From Lycorma delicatula (Eukaryota > Arthropoda > Insecta > Hemiptera > Fulgoridae), in the NCBI RefSeq assembly GCF_047948215.1, contig NC_134455.1:300070647-300134646 (forward strand): DNA of 64,000 bases, read 5' to 3'. The notes beneath the pieces were generated by a model. That model was given only the letters and a program-made list of their open reading frames with translations, did no database searches and was not told where the DNA came from. The translations under genes and the position numbers were made by a program. Below are positions 12,001 through 21,859 of the stretch, in pieces. Each line of letters begins with the position of its first letter. The first letter of the stretch is position 1.

Positions 12001-13540
12001 ATGAGTATCAGGAATATAACCATGAAGGAAGAGAACGAGTTAAGTTCCCAGGAAAGTGCAGGCCCCCGGCGACCCCACTAGCTGCCGTTTCCAGGCTTTC
12101 CACGCAGGATTAACACAACAGCGTGTCACAGATGTGAAAGGTAAGAAGAAGGTATTGAAAGTGTCGTCGTCAGATGAGGAAGGATCCCCGTAGGTTAGCT
12201 TAAAAGACTTGGTATTACGCTGTTGGCCCTAAAACAAAATACCAAACCGGAGTTGGCCAAGCACATCTCCCAATATGACCGGGAACTCGATGACATATAC
12301 AAAGGTTTGATGCACCACACAGAATGTTTTGCTCTCCTGAGGCTGTAACACAGGCCACGGAGACGAAACTGGCGAAAGATCAAAATATTAGTGGACTAGT
12401 TGCAGGCGAGTTGACTTATGAGGCGTTGCTGGAGATTCTCCCGCGACGATGGCTGATTGAATATTTAAATATAGTAATTCGGTTCGAGGACCAATCGAAA
12501 ATTTATGGTGATACCTGTCTCTTTGCAGATGTTTCTCGAGATAGGCAAGGTTCTGCCAAATATAAACCGAGCTATATAGTTCGCAACGCTTCGTCGTTGA
12601 TGGGAGACGACTCTGATTCTCCGCAGCAGTGCAGATATAAAATCTATTATAACCTGACCGACCGCGGTAGGAAGTCTTTGAATAAGATTTTTAAATCACT
12701 CAAGGCGGGTATTGGGAAAGGTTAAGAATCCGGTTTTCGTTTTGCCTGGCGGACCATTTGGAGTCAGGAAGTTATTGGTGTACTTGTACAGGAATTGTAA
12801 GGAACCTGTTTCAGTGGTCATCCCTGTCGATACACGAGGAAGATCGAGGTCGAGGTCTGCTTTTGCTAGGCAGTCCACACCATTAGTAGTGAAAAGCCGG
12901 GTGGTTGTGGTACGAGCGCATGGTAGGTCCTACGTGGACCTACTCAAGACAGTGAAGTCTGCTGTCACGCAGGATGAAGCGGGTGAAGTACTGTCGTTAC
13001 GTAAAGGCAGGAATGAGGAATTACAAGTGCATATTAAAGGAAAGGATAATGCGAAACAATTTAAAACTGTTCTACCGTGACAAGGCAGTCGAACTACAAG
13101 TAGACCTGAGGGCTTTCGTCCACATCAAAGACATCGATGTAGACACAAGTGAACAAGAAGTCAGAGGCTGTAGCTATACTGATCGGTGTTAATGAAGAGT
13201 TTCATATCACTTCGGTTCGGAAGGCGTTTGGCGACACACAAAATGACACAATTGTAACGAAATACAGGGCTGCCAATATCTTGATTAAGAATCGAATATG
13301 TATAGGGTGGGTCCATTGTCGAGCCTACATACAAGAAGAGAGTAACAGTGTTATCGTTGCTGGAGTGTTGGACAGAGGAGTGCTGAGTGTCGGAGGCTCG
13401 ACAGGACTGAACTTTGTTACAACTGTCCCGGAAAAGAACACCAGATAAGAGAGTGTCGAGTGCCGAAATTATGTCTAGACTGTGGGAGTAGGGATCACCG
13501 CACCGGAGGCGTGACGTGCGGCCCTGCTCGCAATGCTTAG
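12001..13540 (+). pseudogene. ORF1 (Gag-like) protein of the R1-like element
   Basis: This would bind element RNA into RNPs. The first good start is ATG at 12001. Broken frames carry NTKPELAKHISQYDRELDDI (about 12238-12297), LTYEALLEILPRRW and FVLPGGPFGVRKLLVYLY (about 12740). Next come SYVDLLKTVKSAVTQDEAGE, an IKDIDVDTSEQEV block and three C-terminal zinc knuckles (about 13354-13520): CYRCWSVGQRSAEC, CYNCPGKEHQIREC and CLDCGSRDHRTGGVTC. The first knuckle has Q where H is usual. ORF1 ends at TAG 13538-13540, overlapping the ORF2 start. At least three frameshifts or stops break it. Confidence 0.8.
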
Positions 13541-16441
13541 GATAATATTATCCAACGCAAATCGCAGTATACTATCTCAAAATCTGGTGGGAGGGGTGGC
13601 TCTCTGTGTATATTACTGCAGAGCCGAATAGACATACAGCAGCCAGGAGCAATTGGTATACTGATGTGAAGGGCGAACAGGGGTACAGAACGTCACTGGC
13701 AGGTTGGGATACCAGCTTTTTGTTAGAGCTACAGGACTGATTGCCTTCGAGTTGTCGAATACAGTATTCATTGGTGTTTGCATCAGCTCAAATTGTGATT
13801 TAGTCGCATTTGAAGAACATATTACTAAGTTACGTAAGGTCATAATAAGGTCGCCTAAACAAGTCATCCTGATAGGTGATATGAATTGCAAGTCAGTCGT
13901 TACAGGCAGCCGGTACACCAGTCGAAGAGGCTAGCGGCTAGTAGGCCTAATTCAAATGACAGGAGTGTTTTGTATCAAAGATCGCACGCCCACTTACGAG
14001 GCAAGAAGCCATACTTTTGTGCTGGATCTAACAATCTTTGATGATGGCTAGGACCATAATAGATGTCACTAGAGAGTCTTAAATGAGGAGACCGCAAGCG
14101 ACCACTTGGCCACTTTTGGAAATAGACAATGTATTTTTTCATACGGCCAATATCAGAGACCGAGTAGATTGAAACAAGCGCTATAGTGGTCGTCGCGAAA
14201 GTGGCGGACAAAATCAGTGACAGCAGACCACTCACTCCAGATGCTCTGCAAGAACTGATAATCCAGTAGATATCCCAGATACCTGGCAGAGATGACGATT
14301 TAAACATCATACTGATGGTCTGACAGCATCGCGATGAAGAGACAGGAATTACAATGACTAAAACGTCGTAAACAACGTCATAGGATAGCCGAGGGAGAGG
14401 CTTATGAAGAGGCAGCGCTCAGTTATGTGAATTGTAGGCGTTCACTCAATTATGACATTAAACAGGCTAAGACTGAAAAATGGCGTGAGCGCTGCGGAGA
14501 CTAGATGCAGACCTGTGGGGGCGGACTTATCAATTAGCGATAAAGCGTTTCGGTAGATGATTGCTCGTCTTCACGGAGGAGCAAGCAAGAGAACACATTA
14601 CGAAACTATTCCCCGTGCTATTAACAGTGTTAGTGATGTTATTGATTGCGAGATAAAACGCTTCTCACAAGAGGAGGTGTCTAAGTCTATAGCCAAATTG
14701 AACAACAAGAAGAGTGCCGGCCCAGATGGCTTTCCAGCGGCGGTTTTGAAGGGTTTAATGTTGAAAGTGTCATGGAAAATGACTGATGTACTGAACTACG
14801 GTCTTGAGAACAAATGCTTCTCGTCTTGTTGGAAGGAATCAGGCGTGGTCTTCCTCCTCAAACAAGCTAGAAAAGGTCAAGTTCTCGAGTATCGCTCGTT
14901 ATGTCTTATTAATAATGTCGGTAAATCAGTCGAAAATATGCTGCCATCCCGCATAATTGAGGATTTGAAGGCGGGCGTCGGCATCCACCCCAATCAATAC
15001 AGATTTTGGCCAGGAAAGTAAACAGTACAGGCAGTAACGAAGGTCTTCAATTGGGCGGTCACCACAAGACAAGGGACGTGGAGGAACAGGCGCATGCCGT
15101 TGTTCATTATGATCGACGTACGCAATGTGTTCGGTAGTCTTCCGTGGTTGACAATCATGTCTACGCTTCGCGACAAGGAATCAGTGACTATCTGAGATAC
15201 CAGGTCGGGGAATACGTCAGCGACCGTTGGGTGACGGGTAATATACAAGGAGGGCCCTGCGATTTCAGCTTTCAGCAAGTGTGCCACAGGGATTAGTATT
15301 GGACCCATTGCTCTGGCTACTGGCATACGATGGAGTGCTTCGCCTTCCTCTGCCGGACGGTGCTGAGACGATTGCTTTTGCAGATGAAATTGCTGTACTG
15401 GTTAGGGGGAGGCCGGAGGCTGAACTGCAGACCAGAGGAAATGATGCGTTGCGCTAGACATGATTAACACTTGGATGCAAGAGCATGGCCTTACATTAGT
15501 TCCACACACGTGCGAGTATACATCTCTTTCTGGAAAGAGAGTGGTGGGACAGATAAATCTAAAGCTAGGCGATCAGCCTCTACAGTTCAAGAACTGCGTC
15601 AAATACTTGGAAATTCACATAGACAGATCTTGTCGCTTCATTTAACATGTAGTCAAAGCGTGTTGCAGAGCCGAAAGGGCGCTCAAACAATTGCTGACAA
15701 TTCAGGCAGCCCTGCGCACGTCTAAAAGACGAATTCTGATGTTCACCATCACGTAGACGTTGCTTTGAGTGGAGGACTGTGATTGGAGTGAAAAGGATTT
15801 TAAGACTAATAAGGATTTTAAGGATTAATAAGGATTAAAGAATTAATAAGGATTTTAAGATTCATAGACGCACGCTACTTGGCGTGATTTCAGGATACCG
15901 GATCGTATCCTATGAAGCAGCCTGTCATAGCTTTGGTTTTGCCCATTGACCTATAGATTAAAGCACAGACCCTAAAATATAATGGGATGGACAAATCAGA
16001 GGTCGAGGTATTAGTCATGAATGATTGGAAGGCTAGACGAGGACAGGAATCGGTTCGGCGTGGACAAGGAGGCTTGTTAATTTTGTGGAAGCGTGGTCGG
16101 CTAGAACCCATGGTGAGGTGGATTTTTATACCACACAGATGCTTACTGGGGGTGGCGCTTTTGAGGAAAATTTATTCAGATTTGGTAGGCGTTACATACC
16201 CCAATGTATGTTTTGCTCTGGGATTGACACGGCGGAACATACTCTTTTTGTATATGTGCAAAAAGAGTATGTTCTGGAAAGGAAAGGTCTGCGGAATATA
16301 CACGGTTTGTCTGGTTAGAATATTGATAACTTGGTTCAGCACATATTGTCTGCAGAAGAAAGGTGGAGGACGTTCAACGCGTTTTCTACGGCGGTAATAC
16401 GCACTATGAATGCAAAGTGCCGCTCAAGGGGTTTAAGATAG
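13533..16441 (+). pseudogene. ORF2 of the R1-like element: endonuclease and reverse transcriptase
   Basis: ATG at 13533 opens with MLRIILSNANRS, resembling the start of R1-type ORF2. The EEP endonuclease region includes FIGVCISSNCDL and VILIGDMNCKSVV (13700-13935), normally '...GDFN...'. RT follows. A linker runs to about 14500, then EVSKSIAKLNNKKSAGPDGF (about 14680) and a YRSLCLINNVGKSVE block. RT motif A is altered to MIDVRNVFG, and AFADEIAVLV (15374-15394) has E for the second catalytic Asp. The C-terminal part has THGEVDFYTTQMLTG and CMFCSGIDTAEH, an R1-type Cys/His motif. A frame with TAG at 16439-16441 ends it. Multiple frameshifts make it inactive. Confidence 0.8.
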
Positions 16442-17055
16442 GGCAGGATGGACAGCCCCAGTCATGAAGGCCGGCATGCCAAGGTGTGTCGGTTCCAATG
16501 AGTATCTGCGGACTCTATGGGTCCGTTAGGGTGACGTTTATACTAAAATAGAATACCGATGCAGGCACGATTCAAGGTATAAACTAATGTATTAAGAGAA
16601 AGCAGAGAAGTGTGAGAAATGAGTGAAGAGAAAAATAAGAGAAGAGAGGAAAGAGAAAGAAGTCCTGAGAACATGTTCTAAATGGAGGAGTAGGAGAGAA
16701 AAGAGAGTTAAAGAGAATGAAACCCTAAATACAGGTGAAGAACTCACCGGAGAGCGAAGAGGCGATAGACAGCCCTCTGTAGAGCCGTCGTTCGTCCGCG
16801 CTTGCGTGGATGGGTGATAGTGAGAGGCACGGGGACTCTTGACCTTCGAGCTTAAAGGTACCCCTGGGGTTGCGTATTGCTTAACTGCGGATCCGACCTC
16901 AGGTGGGGAGAAACGGTGAAATAGAAGTTCTAGTCGGTAGGGTGCGGGCACACATAGGCTCCGAACCCGTGCGAGTCCGATACTCCCCCACTTGTGGGGG
17001 GTACGTAAATGATATTTCTCCGCAACACCGTTGACAAATAAAAAAAAAAATACAG
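16442..17055 (+). other. 3' UTR and poly-A end of the R1-like element
   Basis: After the ORF2 stop, a moderately GC-rich non-coding tail runs to ACACCGTTGACAAAT and then an A-run at 17040-17051. Bases 16740-17050 are matched, in reverse complement, by 26585-26890. Shared words include GACAGCCCTC, GGCTTGCGTGG / GCTTGCGTGG, CTCCCCCAC and CCGCAACACCG. An 8-bp inverted repeat (GTTTATAC / GTATAAAC) lies at 16536-16584. Such tails are where R1-type RTs recognise template RNA. That role is inferred here. Confidence 0.7.
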
Positions 17056-17361
17056 GATCAGCTACATTCAGCAGATACGATAGACGGAAGGCCATCTGAT
17101 ATTGGAGGTTGTCAGATAACATCCAGAAAACGTGGTCCGCTGCCGTCGTTGAATAGAGGCCCATGGAGGGTTGCGCGTAGAAAACTTTAAATTAGAGACG
17201 ACATAGTAAATAATTTATCTGGAAATTTAAGTGATAACGAGAGTGCAACTACGGAATGCCAACCTACTGCTAGTGAGTGGAGGACCATACATATGCCGAG
17301 GAAACAAATTGTGATCCATAGTCCTGGAAATGAACAGTACGATGTAGTGTACGTGTGCTGA
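17050..17361 (+). other. Unidentified stop-poor ORF remnant next to the R1-like poly-A
   Basis: Directly after the A-run, a frame beginning with GATCAGCTACATTC (17055) stays open for about 100 codons apart from one TAA near 17187. It ends at TGA 17359-17361. The product is polar, with RKRGPLPSLNRGPWRVARRK, NNLSGNLSDNESATTECQP and MPRKQIVIHSPGNEQYDVVY. In this AT-rich background stops come about every dozen codons, so the stretch is unusual. AG precedes the frame (AATACAG/GATCAG), so it could be an exon, or part of another element's ORF. I recognise no family. Confidence 0.4.
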
Positions 17362-17569
17362 TATATTGGTACACTTTGATCTAGTACTGTTTTAAAATAA
17401 AATTCGAAATTTTCAAACTTTTCTTTGCTTTAATCAACTTATCTTAGTTGTTCAGAATTAAATTCTCTACAAGTTTCGTTTAAAAGTTTTACGTGTTTAT
17501 TTTCTACTTAACAATATTATTGTACGTCAAAAATAAAAAAAACAGGATTTTTATTCCAATTTATTGGTT

Positions 17570-17845
17570 TTCCACCCCAGATTTCTCAAATATTACTTCA
17601 GATATGGTTATGGGACCTATTTTATTCAATTTTTCAGGCCAAAAACCATAATAAAATAATTAACATCCTAAAAATTTCAGAACGACCTAATTTAACTGGT
17701 GTAGCTGAAACCCAAACGAAATCTTTCACCAGCCGTAACTCTCAAACGAAGCATTTTAAGACATATGTTTACATTAATTTTTTCATTATTTTCTACAGTA
17801 AAATAGGTTATGAAAGTCCCGGGAAAACTTCGTGAAACACTGTAG

Positions 17846-17880
<35 letters not shown>
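17570..17880 (+). repeat. Interspersed repeat ending in (TA)n; inverted partner at 61.5 kb
   Basis: Blocks such as AGATTTCTCAAA, CCTATTTTATTCAATTTTTC, CAAAAACCATAA, CCTAAAAATTTCAG, CGAAATCTT-CACCAGCCGTAACTC and GAAGCATTTTA appear. They appear again in the same order on the minus strand at 61555-61830. The copy ends in a (TA)n run (about 17850-17880), as does the partner. Confidence 0.75.
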
Positions 17881-20210
17881 CTAGCGGACCCGACAGAAGT
17901 TGTCCTGACGCGGCATTATTCTGTAATAAATGCAAACACATAAATATAAGTAACTTAATTAAGTTAAAATTAGCAGGATTGTGTTCTAAATTTCATTAAA
18001 ATGACTATTAGTATGATATTATCAGTTTGTGATTGTTGTGTTATTGTAATGGGTTTATTGATTAATTATGTGTAGTATAGTTAATATTTATTTATTTTCA
18101 CTAAATAATGAGATGTCCAATGAAAATTGAATAAAAAAATCGAAACGTCGTAAAATTAGTGTAATTAATACATTTTCATCCATATTACTACTAATTTTCA
18201 CGTAACATCATTCTAAAAAAGTACCTCCTACATATTTTTTTTTTTATTTAATAATTTTGATGTTTCATAATCATGTAACAGCTTAATTAAGCAATTAATA
18301 AAAAAATTAAAGCACTGTAAAAAAGCAACGTATTTAAAATTTTTGTAGAAACTTTTATTATTTTTCTCATTCTTTATTTTAACATCTATTTTACCAAATT
18401 TTAGATAATTGTAAATTAAAAATAATTTTAGAAAACATTTTATAAAATTAATCAGCTAAAATATTATAAATTCAATGTTTTAAATATACTTTAAACTATA
18501 TTATAAGTAACTTATATTTTAATTTTATAAATATATTATATTTATTTTACAAACTTAAATTTTTATTTTCAAAGAGCCGTTCAATACTTCATAAGTTATA
18601 AGCATAGAATCAAATGAGAACTGACAATTTAAATTTGTAGGTTAAGTTGATTGTTATTGAATGCACCTGTATACATCATTAAAATTCATGAAAAATCATG
18701 TAAAATACTCACTTCAATACTGCACCTTACAAATTTGCACAATGTACATTTTTTAATTAAACTTTAAAACGTTATTTCAATAAATAATAATATAATATAA
18801 TATTCTCAATAAGCGCGCAATTCTAGCAGACACTGATTCTAGCAGACAATGCTCGCTATTGCTAGATCTGAGTATACATACAGATTAAATGACAACAATT
18901 GAAAGTTTCATAAAACCTTAAAAAACTGAACATTACCAATTTACAAAATTTAACCTCTCACTTTATAAAAGTCAGAATGTAAATAAATCCAAACGGCAAA
19001 ACCACAACACTACCTATCGGATTTAATTCACGCCACTCTCTAATCACAGTATTCGGTGGAAAATAATTTTTTAACGAAAAGTGTTGTGGCTGCAAAATCA
19101 TTACAATTAATACTGAACATTAAGAAACTTACAAAACATTACTTAATAATCATTACAATTAATACTGAACATTAAGAAACTTACAAAACATTACGGAACC
19201 TTATAAAATTTCACCTTTAACTTTATAAAATTCAGAATGTAAATAAATTCAATTGTCAGAACAGCACTACCTATAGGATTTAATTCAAACTATTCTCTAA
19301 ATACGAATTTTAGTGTAAGAACAACACTAAGCTACGACGCAAGTAACTGATATGCGAAAAAGCAACAAAATAAAAAACATTCCTAGAATCCGATCGCAGC
19401 ACCAACTACCGGGTTTGATTGATAAAACAAAAATTAAAAAAACCTTCTAAAACGCGATCGCAGCTCTGCCTACCGGACCCAATTGTGAACCTTAACCATC
19501 CCAAGATCAACAACACATAAATAAATTTAAAAAACATTTTCACTTCAATGCTGTACCTTACAAATTTGCACAATGTATATTTTTTAATTACACTTTAAAA
19601 CGTTATTTCAATAAATAATAATATAATATTTCTCAAAACGCGCACAATTCTAAACGCGATCGCAGTGCTGCCTATGTGTTACTTAATCAGTTGTGATTTT
19701 GTTAACATTGGCAACGGCCATACGGGCTCTTTGTGATTGGTCGTTGTGTTTGACAGCGGCCATCTTGCATTGATCTGATTGGTTTTTTCCTTTGTTTACA
19801 TTTCCATCTGATTTATTAGCCTCTTATTTATTAAAAAACAGTTTTCTCCCGATTTTTTGTAACACAATAAAAACAGAAAATTACGAAATATTTTTCTCAA
19901 TTTGATCGCAGCACCAACTGTCGGGACAAACTAAAATTAAAATAGAATATTATTGAATATTCGATACTGCGATGGTAGTGCAGTCTGCCGGATTCAATGT
20001 AAAACATTCCAAAATCAACAACTACTTATAAATAAAAAAATAATTAAAAAAACATTTTCAGTGGACCAAATTGTGAATCTAAATCATTCTGGAATCTCCT
20101 TGAACACACACACACAAAATTTCATCAAAATCAGTCCAGCGGTTTAGGAGGAGTTCACTTTCATACACATGCACACAAGAAATATATATATATATACAGA
20201 CACACACACA
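17881..20210 (+). repeat. Composite non-coding repeat with internal duplications
   Basis: It begins CTAGCGGACCCGACAGAAGT right after (TA)n and ends with ATTTCATCAAAATCAGTCCA, GCGGTTTAGGAGGAGTTCAC and another (TA)n (about 20183-20198). These are wordings I associate with interspersed arthropod repeats. Internal structure includes a ~100-bp direct repeat (about 18715-18830 and 19545-19655), a ~51-bp near-tandem pair (about 19098-19195) and a larger pair (18935-19060 and 19185-19320). A degenerate motif, CGATCGCAGCNCYNCCTACC followed by GGRTTYAATT, occurs about seven times. No ORF is visible. Confidence 0.6.
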
Positions 20211-20719
20211 TAGTAGGGCTAAATAACGGCACATTTCTTTACCACAAAGTTTTCATTGAAAGAAGGATACTTCGATGCAGCATACAGTATAAGTAAAAAA
20301 TGGTGTTAAAAAAATAAAACAATGTAGGCCTGTTGATTTTCTTACGTGACAAAAAATTATATCGTTAAACAGATTAGATACTAACAAAAATTTTGTTTTG
20401 CAACTAATATTATTACAATCGGCTTCCCAAGTGGAGTCATAAGTAAGCCTCTTGACAAAAAGCACGTGATAAGTAGGTTCCAAAGAAACTCCCAAAATAA
20501 TTAATTCACAAAAATAGTTACAAGTAATCTTATAAGTCCAATACGGAATTTCAAATCAAGTCTAAATCTTAAAAATATTTATCGCCACACCTCAAAGTCC
20601 TCAGAAGCCAAAGTTTAATAACAAAGAATTAAAATTAATAAGAAGAGAAAAAGAAAATTAAAACAATAGTTCTAGAGTTGGCGTTTTGTCAAATATAAGA
20701 CTGTCATATAGTAGTCCTT

Positions 20720-21655
20720 AAGACGAGTACATGGAGACGTTTTAACCGTCGGACGTCCGTCCATGCTATTATCGAGTAGATTAATTCAAAAGTGCTTGAC
20801 GTGATTTTCTAGTCTCTGCAGTTATTTAACACTGCGCTGCCGTGCAACCTCACGAATCGATGAAACCTCTACATATTCGTGAATTTCATCATTCCGCGTG
20901 AACCATGTTGCTTCAGCAATTGCTCTCGTTACTTTGTTTTGGAATCGTTGTATAATTTCTATGATACTAGTACTAGCTATTTCGCACAACTCCACACCCT
21001 ACGTTCAGATTGGTCGCAGGAAAGCCTAATAAATTAATATCTTGTTGGATAACGTGAGGCCTGAGTTTCTCCTACCAGCCAATGCAGTTCCCTATGCCTT
21101 GCGTTTAGTTGTTTTCTCTTCATTCTCACGTGACATTTCCAGGTCAAACGCCGATCCAGGTAAACTCCTAGGTACCGCACAGTCTCAGTTTATGGGATCA
21201 AGAAACCATCTACGTACACACTGAGACTGTCACCCTTCCGCATGGCGAATGTAACATGCTTTCATTTACCTTGATTAAACTTTAATCCTCCATTTTTTCT
21301 GCCACCCGCAGACACGGTCTAATGCCATTTGCAGCTCCTGTGAGACTAGGCCAGGGTCTCCGTTAACGGCTAGGACAGCAGTGTTATCGGCAAATGTGGT
21401 AACGATGCAATCTTCCAGGGTTTGTAGGACCACTGCGAATATGGAATACAACACAGGGCCGAGTACAGAGAACTGATGTACACACGATCTGATCTCAAAG
21501 AATCTCGATAACTCTTCATTACACTTCACCTGAGCAAAACGCCCCTCAAGATAATTCCATAAGACTAGGAAGTAGGGTTGAGGAAGTTGTAATTTTAATT
21601 TATACAGCAAGCCAGGTATTCATACCTTATCAAAGGCCTGTTATTTTATCAAACA
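20720..21655 (-). pseudogene. Jockey-like reverse transcriptase fragment
   Basis: Minus-strand reading starts at about 21650 within RT motif A (QAFDKV-IPGLLYKL, with an in-frame stop). It continues through YLEGRFAQVKCNEELSRFFE, SVLGPVLYSIF (motif B) and TTFADNTAVLAVNGDPGL, where the catalytic FADD reads FADN (about 21380-21400). LDRVCGWQKKWRIKV follows, then, in other frames, the thumb (VRYLGVYLDRRLTWKCHVKR-like wording) and a C-terminal segment to about 20720. It is 5'-truncated inside the RT, as is usual for LINEs. The final FADN and several frameshifts make it inactive. Confidence 0.8.
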
Positions 21656-21856
21656 CCGACAAGCAGAATCTCCTTCCTCCAGACACCACGTACGACCCTG
21701 ACGACCCTATGGGATTGTTCGATGATAGAATGGCCATACCTGAACCCAAGCTGGTGGTTCAGAATTATCCCCTAAATCTCCAACACTGGTCTAAGCCTGC
21801 AAAGCAGCAGCTTCTGAAAAATTTAAATAAGATCGGTAAGAGACTAACTTGTTTCT
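21641..21856 (+). CDS. Candidate orphan coding exon, unidentified protein
   Basis: A plus-strand frame from about 21641 to TAA 21854-21856 encodes about 70 residues without a stop. It includes LLPPDTTYDPDDPMGLFDDR, IPEPKLVVQNYPLNLQHWSK and PAKQQLLKNLNKIG. The composition (Pro, Asp, balanced GC) is unlike the surrounding AT-rich DNA and unlike the transposon proteins here. A good splice donor, ATCG/GTAAGAG, falls at about 21834-21842, right after the conserved-looking part, so the real exon may end there. The left edge abuts the truncated 5' end of the minus-strand Jockey fragment, and no clear acceptor remains. I do not recognise the family. It may be a host exon or an exon-like pseudogene piece. 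Confidence 0.4.
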
Positions 21857-21859
21857 AAG

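Larger units (their letters stand above)
11740..17055 (+). mobile_element. R1-like non-LTR retrotransposon, nearly full length but mutated
   Basis: A 5' UTR (about 11740-12000) is GC-rich and contains the duplicated phrase AAAATRCCTCCGGA. It also holds a stem-loop, CCGGATC-TACCC-GATCCGG (11766-11784), and the palindrome CCCCTTAAGGGG (11950-11961). ORF1 (12001-13540), ORF2 (13533-16441), a 3' UTR and a terminal A-run (about 17040-17051) follow. ORF order, the EEP endonuclease, the lack of RNase H and a C-terminal Cys/His motif fit the R1 group. The 3' tail is shared with the minus-strand element ending at 26.59 kb. No target-site duplication was found. Confidence 0.8.

Noticed and set aside
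16592..17164. 190-codon minus-strand open frame
   Set aside because: It is antisense to the purine-rich 3' UTR of the R1-like element. The low-complexity Leu/Ser/Phe product is explained by the GA-rich sense strand.
19098..19195. CRISPR-like repeat array
   Set aside because: Only two near-adjacent copies in a eukaryotic composite repeat, with no regular spacers.
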